Assembly (NCBI GenBank): GCA_025457725.1
Contig: JALOTU010000207.1
Span: forward strand, 1-8,335
Length of the DNA: 8,335 nt
Origin: Verrucomicrobiota bacterium
GTDB taxonomy: Bacteria > Verrucomicrobiota > Verrucomicrobiia > Limisphaerales > DSYF01
Direction of reading: 5' to 3'
Shown: piece after piece, positions 1 through 6,941 of the stretch
How positions within the stretch are numbered: position 1 is the stretch's first letter
Layout of the letters: the number at the start of each line of letters is the position of its first letter
Position numbers and translations under genes: made by a program
Notes under the pieces: generated by a model
What the model saw: only the letters and a program-made list of their open reading frames with translations
What the model was told of the DNA's origin: nothing
Database searches by the model: none

Positions 1-1631
1 GGGGCTACAATGTCATCAGCGGGGAGACGGGCGCGGGAAAGTCCGTCATCATCGGGGCGCTCAAGCTGGTTCTGGGTGAACGCGCGGACCGCACCTTGAT
101 CCGGGCCGGATGCGATGCCTGCACGGTCGAGGTGGTCTTTGACGTCCGTCAGGTCCGCGCGCCACTCGCGGCCTTCCTGGAGGACAATGGGATCGAACCC
201 TGCGACGATCATCAACTGGTCATCAAACGCACCTTCACCGCGTCCGGTTCCAACCGCCAGTTCATCAATGGTTCGCCCACCACGCTTGCCGCGCTCGCAT
301 CCATCGGCGACTGGCTGGTGGACATGCACGGCCCGCATGATCATCAGTCCCTGCTTCATCCGGCCCGTCAACTCGACATCCTGGATGCGCATGGAGGGCT
401 GGAGGCGGAGCGGGAGGGTTTCGCTGAACTGGCCAGGCGTCGCTCACAATCACTGGCCCGCAAGGCCAGCCTGATTGTGGACGAAAAAACCTACGCCCAG
501 CAATTGGAGCTGCTTGCATTCCAGGTCAAGGAGATCATGGGCGCCCAACTGCAGCCGGATGAGGATATGGAGGTCGAGAAAGAACACGCCCGAGCCGCCA
601 ATGCCGCCCGTCTGCTTGAACTGGGACACGCCGTCATCGATCAAATTGTTGAGAACGAAAATTCGCTCCTGACCCAGGCCGGGCAGATCACCCGGAAGCT
701 TCAGGAGCTCTCAGGGCTGGACTCAGCCACTGCGCCCCTGCTCGAGCAGCAACAGCAGATCATGGAGAGCTTCCGTGAGCTGGCCTCCGGTCTCTCCGGA
801 TATCTCGACCGCGTTGACGTTGATCCGGATCGCCTGAAGACACTGGAGGAGCGTCTCAATCTTCTTCAATCGCTTAAGCGCAAATATGGACCCGACCTTG
901 CCGGCGTGATTGCCTTTGGCCAGGACGCCCGGGCCAGATTGACCGCGTTGGAGCAAAGGGAGGAGGAACTGGCGCGAATTCAAAGCGAACTGGCGGAGTT
1001 GGAAGGGTCCCTCCGAAAACTGGGTCGCAGCCTGTCCAGCAAGCGGCGCAAGGTGATCCCCAAGCTCTGTCAGGAGGCCACCCGACAACTGCGGGACCTC
1101 GGTTTCAAGGCCAGCCAGATGGACATCGCCATGGCCACCCGCCTGCCGCCCCCGGACCAGGCCTTCGACCTGCCCAAGGAATCGGGTTTCGACACCGTGG
1201 AATTCCAGTTCGCCCCCAATCCGGGTGAACCGCCCCGCCCACTCCGTGCCATTGCCTCGTCCGGCGAACTCGCCCGGGTGATGCTGGCGCTCAAGACCGT
1301 GCTTGCCGAGGAAGACCGGATTCCGCTGCTGGTATTCGATGAGGTGGACGCCAACATCGGGGGGGAAACAGCCCATGCCGTTGGACAAAAAATGAAACAG
1401 ATTGCCGCTCGCCGGCAGGTGATTTGCATCACGCACCTGCCCCAGGTCGCGGCTCCTGCCACGAGCCATTACGTGGTGACGAAGCAAACCACCGGGGGCA
1501 GAACCCTCTCCGGGATTCACCTTGTAACCGGCGATGAACGCGTGCAGGAATTGTCCCGCATGCTGGGCGGGACCACGGAAGCAGCCGTGAGGCACGCCAG
1601 GGAGATGCTGGTGGCCGGTGATCGAGGTTGA
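1..1631 (+). CDS. recN: DNA repair protein RecN, SMC-like ATPase (5' truncated by window edge)
   Basis: RecN is a cytoplasmic SMC-like ATPase that acts in recombinational repair of double-strand breaks. The reading frame is open from base 3, giving 542 visible residues; the family is about 550-560, so roughly 20 N-terminal residues lie left of the window. Seen in the fragment (residue 1 = codon at base 3): Walker A GETGAGKS at residues 7-14; a Q-loop-like HGPHDHQSLL at 109-118; a long Glu/Gln/Leu-rich coiled-coil stretch at about 130-360, with the family-like LKRKYGPDL inside it; ABC signature SSGELAR at 419-425; Walker B LLVFDEVD at 442-449; and the H-loop ITHLPQVAA with His 478. Canonical RecN has HGQHEHQ, SGGELSR and FDEVDxGxxG at these loops, so three substitutions stand out, but no catalytic residue is lost. 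TTG at 96 is an internal codon, not the start, because Walker A lies upstream of it. The gene converges with the permease genes, with 15 nt between the two stops. Confidence 0.95.
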   Translation, partial: GYNVISGETGAGKSVIIGALKLVLGERADRTLIRAGCDACTVEVVFDVRQVRAPLAAFLEDNGIEPCDDHQLVIKRTFTASGSNRQFINGSPTTLAALASIGDWLVDMHGPHDHQSLLHPARQLDILDAHGGLEAEREGFAELARRRSQSLARKASLIVDEKTYAQQLELLAFQVKEIMGAQLQPDEDMEVEKEHARAANAARLLELGHAVIDQIVENENSLLTQAGQITRKLQELSGLDSATAPLLEQQQQIMESFRELASGLSGYLDRVDVDPDRLKTLEERLNLLQSLKRKYGPDLAGVIAFGQDARARLTALEQREEELARIQSELAELEGSLRKLGRSLSSKRRKVIPKLCQEATRQLRDLGFKASQMDIAMATRLPPPDQAFDLPKESGFDTVEFQFAPNPGEPPRPLRAIASSGELARVMLALKTVLAEEDRIPLLVFDEVDANIGGETAHAVGQKMKQIAARRQVICITHLPQVAAPATSHYVVTKQTTGGRTLSGIHLVTGDERVQELSRMLGGTTEAAVRHAREMLVAGDRG

Positions 1632-1640
1632 CCGTCCCCG

Positions 1641-1652
1641 TCGTGATCACGA
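1641..1652. repeat. 12-bp perfect palindrome between convergent genes
   Basis: TCGTGATCACGA is a perfect 12-bp palindrome. It lies in the gap between the stop of recN (1629-1631) and the stop of the opposing permease gene (1647-1649 on the minus strand), and it overlaps the last codons of the permease. It has no spacer to form a good loop and no following T-tract on either strand, so it is not a convincing intrinsic terminator. It could be a protein-binding site or chance. Confidence 0.3.
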
Positions 1653-2450
1653 GCTGGCACTTGTGTAGCGCTTCAGCGAGGCCCGCCAGCCGATTTCGGA
1701 GCAGGCCACGCAACCGGCTCCCATCGCCACCAGCAGCCAGACCAGCGCGGGCGAGGCCAGTTTATCCGTCAGCACTCGCGCCGGAACGTTGGACACGAGC
1801 AACATCGGGATGGCCAGGGTGAAAAGGGCCTTGAACAGTCCGCGGAACGCCTCGTCCGGCATCCGGGCGATGTTGAATAGGTTGTAGTATCCCCACACAA
1901 TGCCCTGGGCCTTCACCGTCCAAAAGCTCACGGAGGCCAGCAGCAACATCAAGGAATAGTGGATGAGGATCCCGATGGCGCACAGCACCAGGAACAACAC
2001 CACATCGGTCAAACCGGGACGGATCCCCAGCTGGATGCCCGCATAAATCATCACAACCAGCGCAATCAGCGCGTTGACAAAGGCCCCCAGGTCAATCTGC
2101 CGCAGCGACACAATGAAGCGCGGGTTGACCGGTTGCACGAGCAGGAAATCCAGCTTCCCCGTCCGGACGAGATCGGAGAGATTCGTCAGGTTCAGCAGAA
2201 AAATGCCGTGGAAGATCTGCTGGATAAAGTTGCTGGCGGCAATCAACAAAACCACCTGCCATTTCGTCCAGGTACCGATGCTTTCGGTGTGCAGGTAGAG
2301 CACGCTGATAAAACACAACTGCAATCCGAACCACAAGACATCCACCACGATCCACAGCAGGAAATTCGCGCGGAAGATCATCTCTCGCATCAACGAATTG
2401 CGCCAAAGCGCCGCGTAAATCGAACAGTATCGCAACAGGGTGCTCATCAT
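1647..2450 (-). CDS. ABC-2 type transporter permease, second subunit of a pair
   Basis: This 267-residue polytopic inner-membrane protein resembles the ABC-2 permeases of the uncharacterised exporter group (COG4587/COG3694, Pfam ABC2_membrane_6, formerly DUF990); the assignment comes from recalled family pattern, not a search. The N-terminus has SLMREMIFRANFLLW (residues 19-33) leading into the first hydrophobic segment. About six hydrophobic segments follow, roughly at 30-54, 64-86, 117-140, 145-172, 198-222 and 235-255. The loop RTGKLDFLLVQPVNP (96-110) matches in position and pattern the loop DGMISQFLLKPVDY of the neighbouring permease, so the two are probably homologous halves of a heterodimeric channel. 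ATG 2450 is chosen because GGAGG (2460-2456) sits 5 nt upstream; an immediately following ATG at 2447, 8 nt from the same site, is equally usable. The longer frame back to 2507 would overlap the upstream gene. Substrate unknown. No ATPase subunit is encoded here. Confidence 0.85.
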   Translation of the reverse strand: MMSTLLRYCSIYAALWRNSLMREMIFRANFLLWIVVDVLWFGLQLCFISVLYLHTESIGTWTKWQVVLLIAASNFIQQIFHGIFLLNLTNLSDLVRTGKLDFLLVQPVNPRFIVSLRQIDLGAFVNALIALVVMIYAGIQLGIRPGLTDVVLFLVLCAIGILIHYSLMLLLASVSFWTVKAQGIVWGYYNLFNIARMPDEAFRGLFKALFTLAIPMLLVSNVPARVLTDKLASPALVWLLVAMGAGCVACSEIGWRASLKRYTSASS

Positions 2451-2451
2451 C

Positions 2452-3279
2452 TCATCCTCCGACGGCCTCGTAACGCCGGATGCCCAGGCGCCACATGAAC
2501 CGGGCAACCGCGTAGGCGATCACCACCCAGACAAACTGGATCAGCAATCCCCGCCACAACTCGGACTCCCCCACCCTGCCCAGATAGATGCTGATGGGAA
2601 AATAGAGCTGGTAGGGAAACGGGGTGAGCTCGAGAACCTGCTGCAATCCGGGCGGCAGGATGTCCAGGGGAAACAAATGTCCGCTGGCCAGATATTCCAA
2701 AGCGTAGAGGATGAAGATGAAGGTGGACACCTCCAGAACCCAGAACGCCAGCATGGCCATGGCATACGAAATCAAAAACTGAAGCAGGGCTGTCATTCCG
2801 AGCGCCAACAGGAACAATCCAAACCTTGCCGCGCTTTCCGGCGCCTCAAGGTGGTCCCTCAACCAATAAATGAACAAGGCGAGCGGAAGGCCGGCGACGG
2901 CGATGTAGGTCACGCGACCTGCCAGGAACAGGCTCAGCCGATACCAGAGATAATCAACCGGCTTCAGCAAGAACTGACTGATCATTCCGTCCTTGATGTC
3001 GGAAGCAATCTGCCAGTCATCCTCATTCACCGCCGTCAAAGCGTCCACGATCTGAACGATCAGGTAGTAAGAGATCATTTGACCCAGGGTGTAACCCGCG
3101 ATGGTTGCGTTTCCTTGTCCCTCGAAGATGGTTCGCCACAAATAGATCATGGCCAGCACCGGGATCAGCCCAAACAAGGATCGCGCCAGAAAGTTCACCC
3201 GATAGGCCAGGTTATTCTGGATGCCAATGCCGAACACACTCCAATAGTCACCATCTCTTGAGCAGGACGCATCCTGCAC
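2452..3279 (-). CDS. ABC-2 type transporter permease, first subunit of a pair
   Basis: This is a polytopic inner-membrane protein of 275 residues if started at GTG 3279. It opens with the pattern YWSVFGIGIQNNLAYRVNFL (residues 12-31), typical of the N-terminal amphipathic stretch in the ABC2_membrane_6-like permeases. About six hydrophobic segments follow, and between the second and third lies the loop DGMISQFLLKPVDY (97-110), the counterpart of a similar loop in the next gene. The protein presumably forms a transmembrane channel with that partner and needs a separate ATP-binding subunit, which is not encoded in the window. The start is uncertain: the frame stays open far upstream, but that part is antisense to the divergent gene. 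No in-frame ATG precedes the YW motif. GTG 3279 is the first suitable start, GTG 3237 would cut off YWS, and the nearest ATG (3254) is out of frame. Substrate unknown. Confidence 0.82.
   Translation of the reverse strand: MQDASCSRDGDYWSVFGIGIQNNLAYRVNFLARSLFGLIPVLAMIYLWRTIFEGQGNATIAGYTLGQMISYYLIVQIVDALTAVNEDDWQIASDIKDGMISQFLLKPVDYLWYRLSLFLAGRVTYIAVAGLPLALFIYWLRDHLEAPESAARFGLFLLALGMTALLQFLISYAMAMLAFWVLEVSTFIFILYALEYLASGHLFPLDILPPGLQQVLELTPFPYQLYFPISIYLGRVGESELWRGLLIQFVWVVIAYAVARFMWRLGIRRYEAVGG
2455..2460 (-). promoter_or_regulatory. Shine-Dalgarno site that sets the downstream permease start
   Basis: On the minus strand GGAGGA forms the final codons of the upstream permease (Gly-Gly), directly before its TGA stop at 2454-2452. 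It lies 5 and 8 nt ahead of the tandem ATGs at 2450 and 2447. The stop and the first ATG are one nucleotide apart, so the two permeases are probably translationally coupled and made in matching amounts. It is the only strong ribosome site seen in the window. Confidence 0.75.
3262..3277. repeat. 16-bp inverted repeat near the divergent promoter region
   Basis: GCAGGA-CGCA-TCCTGC has perfect 6-bp arms around a 4-nt spacer. It lies at the 5' end of the minus-strand permease operon, within the first codons if GTG 3279 is the start, and 91 nt before the ATG of the divergent membrane-protein gene. It could be an operator for a dimeric regulator or a small RNA hairpin in the permease leader. It may also be chance. 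Confidence 0.4.
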
Positions 3280-3367
3280 GGGCCAACGCGCTCGGGAAAG
3301 CCGCTTTCGCCGGAAAGAACGCCCGGATTGCGCGCGGCACCGGCCCGTGGCACTCTTGGCCAGCTTT
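3280..3367. promoter_or_regulatory. Divergent intergenic region expected to hold promoters of both flanking units
   Basis: These 88 bases separate the permease pair (minus) from the membrane-protein gene (plus), so promoters for both should lie here or just inside the flanking genes. The stretch is GC-rich and I see no convincing -35/-10 pair on either strand, nor a Shine-Dalgarno sequence ahead of ATG 3368. The assignment rests on gene orientation only. Confidence 0.4.
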
Positions 3368-4543
3368 ATGAAACCCTTGGCTGGACTCATCCTGGCACTG
3401 CTGCTTGGCGGCGGAGTGCTGCAGACCCACGCCGCAGCCCGATCCACATCCTCGAACGCGATTCGCGACACCGGCATCCAGACCGCGCAAACCGTTTCAA
3501 CCGTCACGGGAATGGCCATCTCCCCGCTGCTCGGCGTCGGTGCTGTGGGAGCCTGGCAGTGGTGGCATGCGCCCAAAGAACAGCGGGCCGGACTCCACTG
3601 GTTTGCCCGCCCCTGGTTCTGGATTCCCGCGCTCCTCCTGGCAGGATTGGTGGCGGCCAAGGACATCGTGGGCACAGCGGCCCCCACGGCTCTGAAAAAG
3701 CCCTTTGATGTCGCGGAGGCCATCGAAAACAAGGTCAGCGGCCTGGTGGTGGCGGGAGCGGTCATCCCCTTCATTACCACCATCTTCCCCGAGTCCGGCG
3801 ACACCGCAACGCTGGCGGCTTCCGGATTCGCAGCGATTGATCTTGCGGGAATTGGCAATGCGCTGTTCGTCCCGTTCGCTGTGGCCGCCTTCGCCATCGT
3901 ATGGCTCGCATCCCACGCGATCAACATCCTCATCCTCCTGAGCCCGTTCACTACCGTGGACACGGCGCTGAAGACTTTCCGCCTGGCGATCCTGGGGCTG
4001 GTGACAGGCACCTCCTTCGCCAATCCGTACGTCGGCGCGCTGATATCCGCGGTCCTGTTTGTGATCGCTTTCTTCATCGCCGGCTGGTCGTTCCGCCTGT
4101 TGGTTTTCGGAAACCTCTATGTCTGGGATTTCATCACAATTCGACGCAAACGATTCCGCCCCTTTCGCGATGGCAACCGCATGTTCACGGCGCGCAAAAT
4201 CAACAAGGTCCCGGTGCGCAGCTATGGATGGCTGACCCGCGACCAGGATGGAAAGCTCAGGTTCCAATATCGACCCTGGCTGATCCTGCCGCAGCAGAAC
4301 CTCGAACTGCCGGAGGGCACTTATTGCGTGGGGCGCGGCTTGTTTCATCCGGAAGTAGCGCGTGAGCAAGGGGAGGATCTGGAATCCATGTTCACGCTCC
4401 CTCCGCGCTATCGAACCCATGAGCAGGAGGTCAGCGACGTCTATGGATTGGCGGGCGTGCGCGACGTGGGGATCCGAAAATGTCTCAGGGACATCCTGGA
4501 GGTGATGGGCCTGGGCAAACGCGAAACCGTTCCGGCAGGCTGA
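3368..4543 (+). CDS. Unknown multi-pass membrane protein with signal peptide and soluble C-terminal domain
   Basis: I do not firmly recognise this 391-residue protein. It begins with a good signal peptide: Met-Lys, a Leu/Ala/Gly-rich core at residues 4-18, then QTHAAA with likely cleavage near residues 22-24. Hydrophobic segments follow at about 45-58, 78-97, 122-143, 160-195 (probably two) and 200-255 (two or three). The stretch from ISPLLGVGAVGAW to LKKPFDVAEAIENKVSGLV faintly resembles the DUF4126 membrane family, but I could not test that. After the last membrane segment comes a basic patch RRKRFRPF (259-266) and a soluble tail of about 130 residues containing RYRTHEQEV and a C-terminal run rich in charged residues. 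ATG 3368 is preferred over the in-frame GTG 3347 because it puts Lys at position 2 of the signal peptide; neither has a clear ribosome site. It is divergent from the permease pair and co-directional with aas, 135 nt upstream of it. A role in the envelope is an inference. Confidence 0.8.
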   Translation: MKPLAGLILALLLGGGVLQTHAAARSTSSNAIRDTGIQTAQTVSTVTGMAISPLLGVGAVGAWQWWHAPKEQRAGLHWFARPWFWIPALLLAGLVAAKDIVGTAAPTALKKPFDVAEAIENKVSGLVVAGAVIPFITTIFPESGDTATLAASGFAAIDLAGIGNALFVPFAVAAFAIVWLASHAINILILLSPFTTVDTALKTFRLAILGLVTGTSFANPYVGALISAVLFVIAFFIAGWSFRLLVFGNLYVWDFITIRRKRFRPFRDGNRMFTARKINKVPVRSYGWLTRDQDGKLRFQYRPWLILPQQNLELPEGTYCVGRGLFHPEVAREQGEDLESMFTLPPRYRTHEQEVSDVYGLAGVRDVGIRKCLRDILEVMGLGKRETVPAG

Positions 4544-4645
4544 GCCCGATCCGGATTGTCCCCCCCGTCCATGCACCGCGACAGGCTGCCCGACCCCGCT
4601 CTGCCAACCCACCCACCCTTCCGCTCTCCGGATCTCAGCGCCCTA

Positions 4646-4673
4646 TTGCCTCACCCGTTCCGGGCATAAAAAT
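4646..4673 (+). promoter_or_regulatory. Weak sigma70-like promoter candidate ahead of aas
   Basis: The gap between the membrane-protein gene and aas (4544-4678) is C-rich and otherwise featureless, apart from an 8-bp palindrome ATCCGGAT at 4549-4556. Near its end TTGCCT (4646-4651) is followed, after 16 nt, by AAAAAT (4668-4673), inside the only AT-rich patch of the region. If real, transcription would start close to or just after ATG 4679, which would favour the downstream ATG 4721 as the start of aas. Both hexamers are imperfect, so this is tentative. Confidence 0.25.
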
Positions 4674-4678
4674 TAGCG

Positions 4679-6865
4679 ATGGAGACAAACGGGGCGCCTG
4701 ATCTACAATTTCTGCGCAACATGATCGCGTTTCTGAGACTTCTGCTGCGCCTGTGCTTCCGGTTCCGCGCCTACAATGAAAGCGTGCTCCGGCAGCCGGG
4801 ACCCGTGCTGCTGCTGGCCAATCACACTTCCTGGTTCGACTGGCTGTTGCTGGGAGTGTGCCTTGACAAGGACTGGCGCTTTGTCACATCCAGCGACACC
4901 GCCCGGATTAGCTGGCTGCACCGCCGGTTGATGGTCAATCGCCGAACGTTTCCGGTGGAGAACAATTCACCCTATGCCGTGCGCCACATGGCGGAGTATC
5001 TGCAGAAGGGCGGCCGCCTGGTGCTCTTTCCCGAGGGCCGATTGTCGCAAACCGGCTCGCTGATGAAGCTGTTCGACGGCACGGGCTTCCTCATCCACAG
5101 GACGCACGCCAGAGTCATCACCGCCTACCTGCGGAACGCCCAGCGCCTGCCGCTTTCGCCTCACGGCGGATGGAAACAGTGGTTTCCACACGTCAGCGCA
5201 CATTTTAGTCCGGTGCGGGAATGCGCGGATCGACCCCATGAAAGCACCGCCGCGGCACGCGCCCGCATCACCGACTGGTTGCGCGACCTGATGGTCTCCC
5301 AGCGTTTCGAGGTGGAAATGGAGTTTGGCCGCCGAACCCTGCCAGCCGCCATTGCTGAATCCGCCCGCCGACGGCCCAACGCCGTGGTATTGCAGGACAT
5401 GACCCTGCAAACGGTCACCTACTCCCGGTTGATTCTGGGAACGAGATTAATGGCGGGGCAGCTGCGGCGGTTGATTCCTGCCGATGTCAGGCGCGTCGGC
5501 GTCCTGCTTCCGAACGTTTCCGCGCTCCCGACCACACTCCTGGGCCTGTGGTCCGCCAATAAGATCCCGGCGATCCTGAATTACACCACCGGGAGCGCCA
5601 TTATGGTCACTTGTTCGGAGTTGGCCGGCCTGAAACACATCGTCAGCTCCAGGGCATTTCTGAAACGGTTCAAGCTGGATCCTGAGCCGCTCACCAAGGC
5701 CGGCATCGAACTCATTTACCTCGAAGATATCCGCGCGAACATCCCCGGCCTGCACAAGTTCATCGCCGCTCTCACCAGCAAGGTCACCCCGCTCACCCTG
5801 CCCACGGCTCAGGAGCCGGAAGATACCGCCGTCATCCTGTTCACCAGCGGGTCCGAGGGTGTTCCCAAAGGGGTGGAACTCAGCCATCGTAATCTACTGG
5901 CCAACATACGACAAATGAGTTCCCTGGCCGACCTGGGCGAAACCCAGCGTTTCTTCAACGCCCTCCCCCTGTTCCACAGCTTCGGATTGACGGTGGGCAC
6001 CCTGCTGCCTTTGGTGCAGGGAGCATTCACGTTCCTTTACCCGTCACCCCTGCATTACCGCGTGGTGCCCACGGCGCTCTACGATCTGAACGCCACCGTC
6101 TTCTTCGCCACCAACACCTTTTTGGCCGGTTACGCGCGCAAGGCGCATCCCTACGACTTCCGCAGCGTGCGCTACCTCTTTGCCGGAGCGGAGAAGCTTC
6201 AGGACAGCACCCTTCAATTGTGGGCCAGGAAATTCGGAATCCGCATCCTGGAGGGCTACGGGGCCACCGAATGCGGCCCGTGCGTTTCCGTCAACACCCC
6301 CATGCGCCCGCGTGTCGGCTCCGCCGGTGAATTGCTGCCAGGCATTGAATGGAAACTGGAGAAGGTGGACGGGGTGGAGGAAGGCGGCCGCCTGTTCGTC
6401 AAAGGCCCCAACATCATGAAGGGCTACGTCAACCAGGATGCGAACGCCAGGTTCCAGGCGCTCGGTGGCTGGTATGACACCGGTGACATCGCCTCCATCG
6501 AGGACGGCAGATACGTGCATATTCGCGGGCGGCTCAAGCGCTTCGCCAAGATCAGCGGCGAGATGGTGAGCCTCACCGCCGTCGAGGAGGCGTTGGACGG
6601 GGCCTTCCCGCAATTCGGACTGCGCTTCGCCGTGGCCGTGGTGGCGCGACCAGACGCGGACAAGGGAGAACGCCTGGTCGCCGTCACCAACGATGCGCGT
6701 CTGACGCTCGAGGACATCCGGGCCGTGATCAAAGCCAAAGGCCTGAGCAATCTGGCCGCACCGCGCGACCTCAAGATCGTTCGCGAGATTCCCAAGCTGG
6801 GCACCGGAAAAATCAACCACCGGGAACTGGCCAGGCTGGCAGAGGAACCGCCCGAGGCCAAGTGA
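4679..6865 (+). CDS. aas: Bifunctional 2-acyl-glycerophosphoethanolamine acyltransferase / acyl-ACP synthetase
   Basis: Aas loads a fatty acid onto ACP with ATP and transfers it to lysophospholipid, regenerating phospholipid at the inner membrane. The protein has 728 residues, against 719 in E. coli Aas. The N-terminal PlsC-like domain shows NHTSWFD (48-54, the HX4D motif with His 49 and Asp 54) and FPEGR (117-121). The C-terminal AMP-forming domain shows the P-loop TSGSEGVPKG (389-398), ALPLFHSFGLTVG, YPSPLHYR, EGYGATECGP (525-534), GWYDTGD (597-603), a hinge region GRLKRFAKISGEMVS, and the catalytic-type lysine in GTGK (Lys 711). Long blocks closely match my memory of the E. coli enzyme. 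ATG 4679 gives the longest product. ATG 4721 (Met 15) aligns better with the E. coli start, placing the acyltransferase His at residue 35 instead of 49 (36 in E. coli). Neither start has a Shine-Dalgarno sequence. lnt follows 76 nt later on the same strand. No lplT flippase gene is present and none is fused to it. Confidence 0.93.
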   Translation: METNGAPDLQFLRNMIAFLRLLLRLCFRFRAYNESVLRQPGPVLLLANHTSWFDWLLLGVCLDKDWRFVTSSDTARISWLHRRLMVNRRTFPVENNSPYAVRHMAEYLQKGGRLVLFPEGRLSQTGSLMKLFDGTGFLIHRTHARVITAYLRNAQRLPLSPHGGWKQWFPHVSAHFSPVRECADRPHESTAAARARITDWLRDLMVSQRFEVEMEFGRRTLPAAIAESARRRPNAVVLQDMTLQTVTYSRLILGTRLMAGQLRRLIPADVRRVGVLLPNVSALPTTLLGLWSANKIPAILNYTTGSAIMVTCSELAGLKHIVSSRAFLKRFKLDPEPLTKAGIELIYLEDIRANIPGLHKFIAALTSKVTPLTLPTAQEPEDTAVILFTSGSEGVPKGVELSHRNLLANIRQMSSLADLGETQRFFNALPLFHSFGLTVGTLLPLVQGAFTFLYPSPLHYRVVPTALYDLNATVFFATNTFLAGYARKAHPYDFRSVRYLFAGAEKLQDSTLQLWARKFGIRILEGYGATECGPCVSVNTPMRPRVGSAGELLPGIEWKLEKVDGVEEGGRLFVKGPNIMKGYVNQDANARFQALGGWYDTGDIASIEDGRYVHIRGRLKRFAKISGEMVSLTAVEEALDGAFPQFGLRFAVAVVARPDADKGERLVAVTNDARLTLEDIRAVIKAKGLSNLAAPRDLKIVREIPKLGTGKINHRELARLAEEPPEAK

Positions 6866-6941
6866 AGGGAATCTCCTCCGGCCATGCGCCGACAAACTTG
6901 CCATCCATGCGTCCCTTTCTCCAAGCTGACGCTTCTTGAAG

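Noticed and set aside
723..1595. Minus-strand open frame (290 codons) opposite recN
   Set aside because: It is antisense to the RecN coiled-coil, signature and Walker B regions; its composition is typical of a shadow frame.
2440..3261. Plus-strand open frame (273 codons) opposite the first permease
   Set aside because: Its product is dominated by Gln, His, Asp and Gly, the complement of a hydrophobic membrane-protein gene. It has no start context or domain.
3280..4077. Upstream extension of the minus-strand permease frame, which stays open to 4077
   Set aside because: It is antisense to the signal-peptide membrane-protein gene, and its translation is a low-complexity Ala/Ser/Thr/Pro mix without permease features. 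The permease homology begins only near 3245.
3497..4612. Long minus-strand open frame (371 codons) opposite the membrane-protein gene
   Set aside because: Its product is rich in Arg, Gly, Asp, His and Gln with no hydrophobic core or motif, as expected for the mirror of GC-rich coding sequence. The plus strand has clear signal-peptide and membrane patterns.
4544..4678. Possible small RNA or riboswitch in the C-rich gap before aas
   Set aside because: No extended stem pairing, no recognisable aptamer core and no intrinsic terminator were found. It holds only C-runs, a short palindrome and the weak promoter candidate.
6044..6904. Minus-strand open frame (286 codons) opposite the 3' half of aas
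   Set aside because: The plus strand encodes highly conserved Aas motifs over the whole interval. The antisense product has no recognisable domain.
6866..6941. Possible terminator or promoter between aas and lnt
   Set aside because: Only a 4-bp hairpin (AAGC-TGAC-GCTT) is seen, without a T-tract, and no convincing -35/-10 pair.
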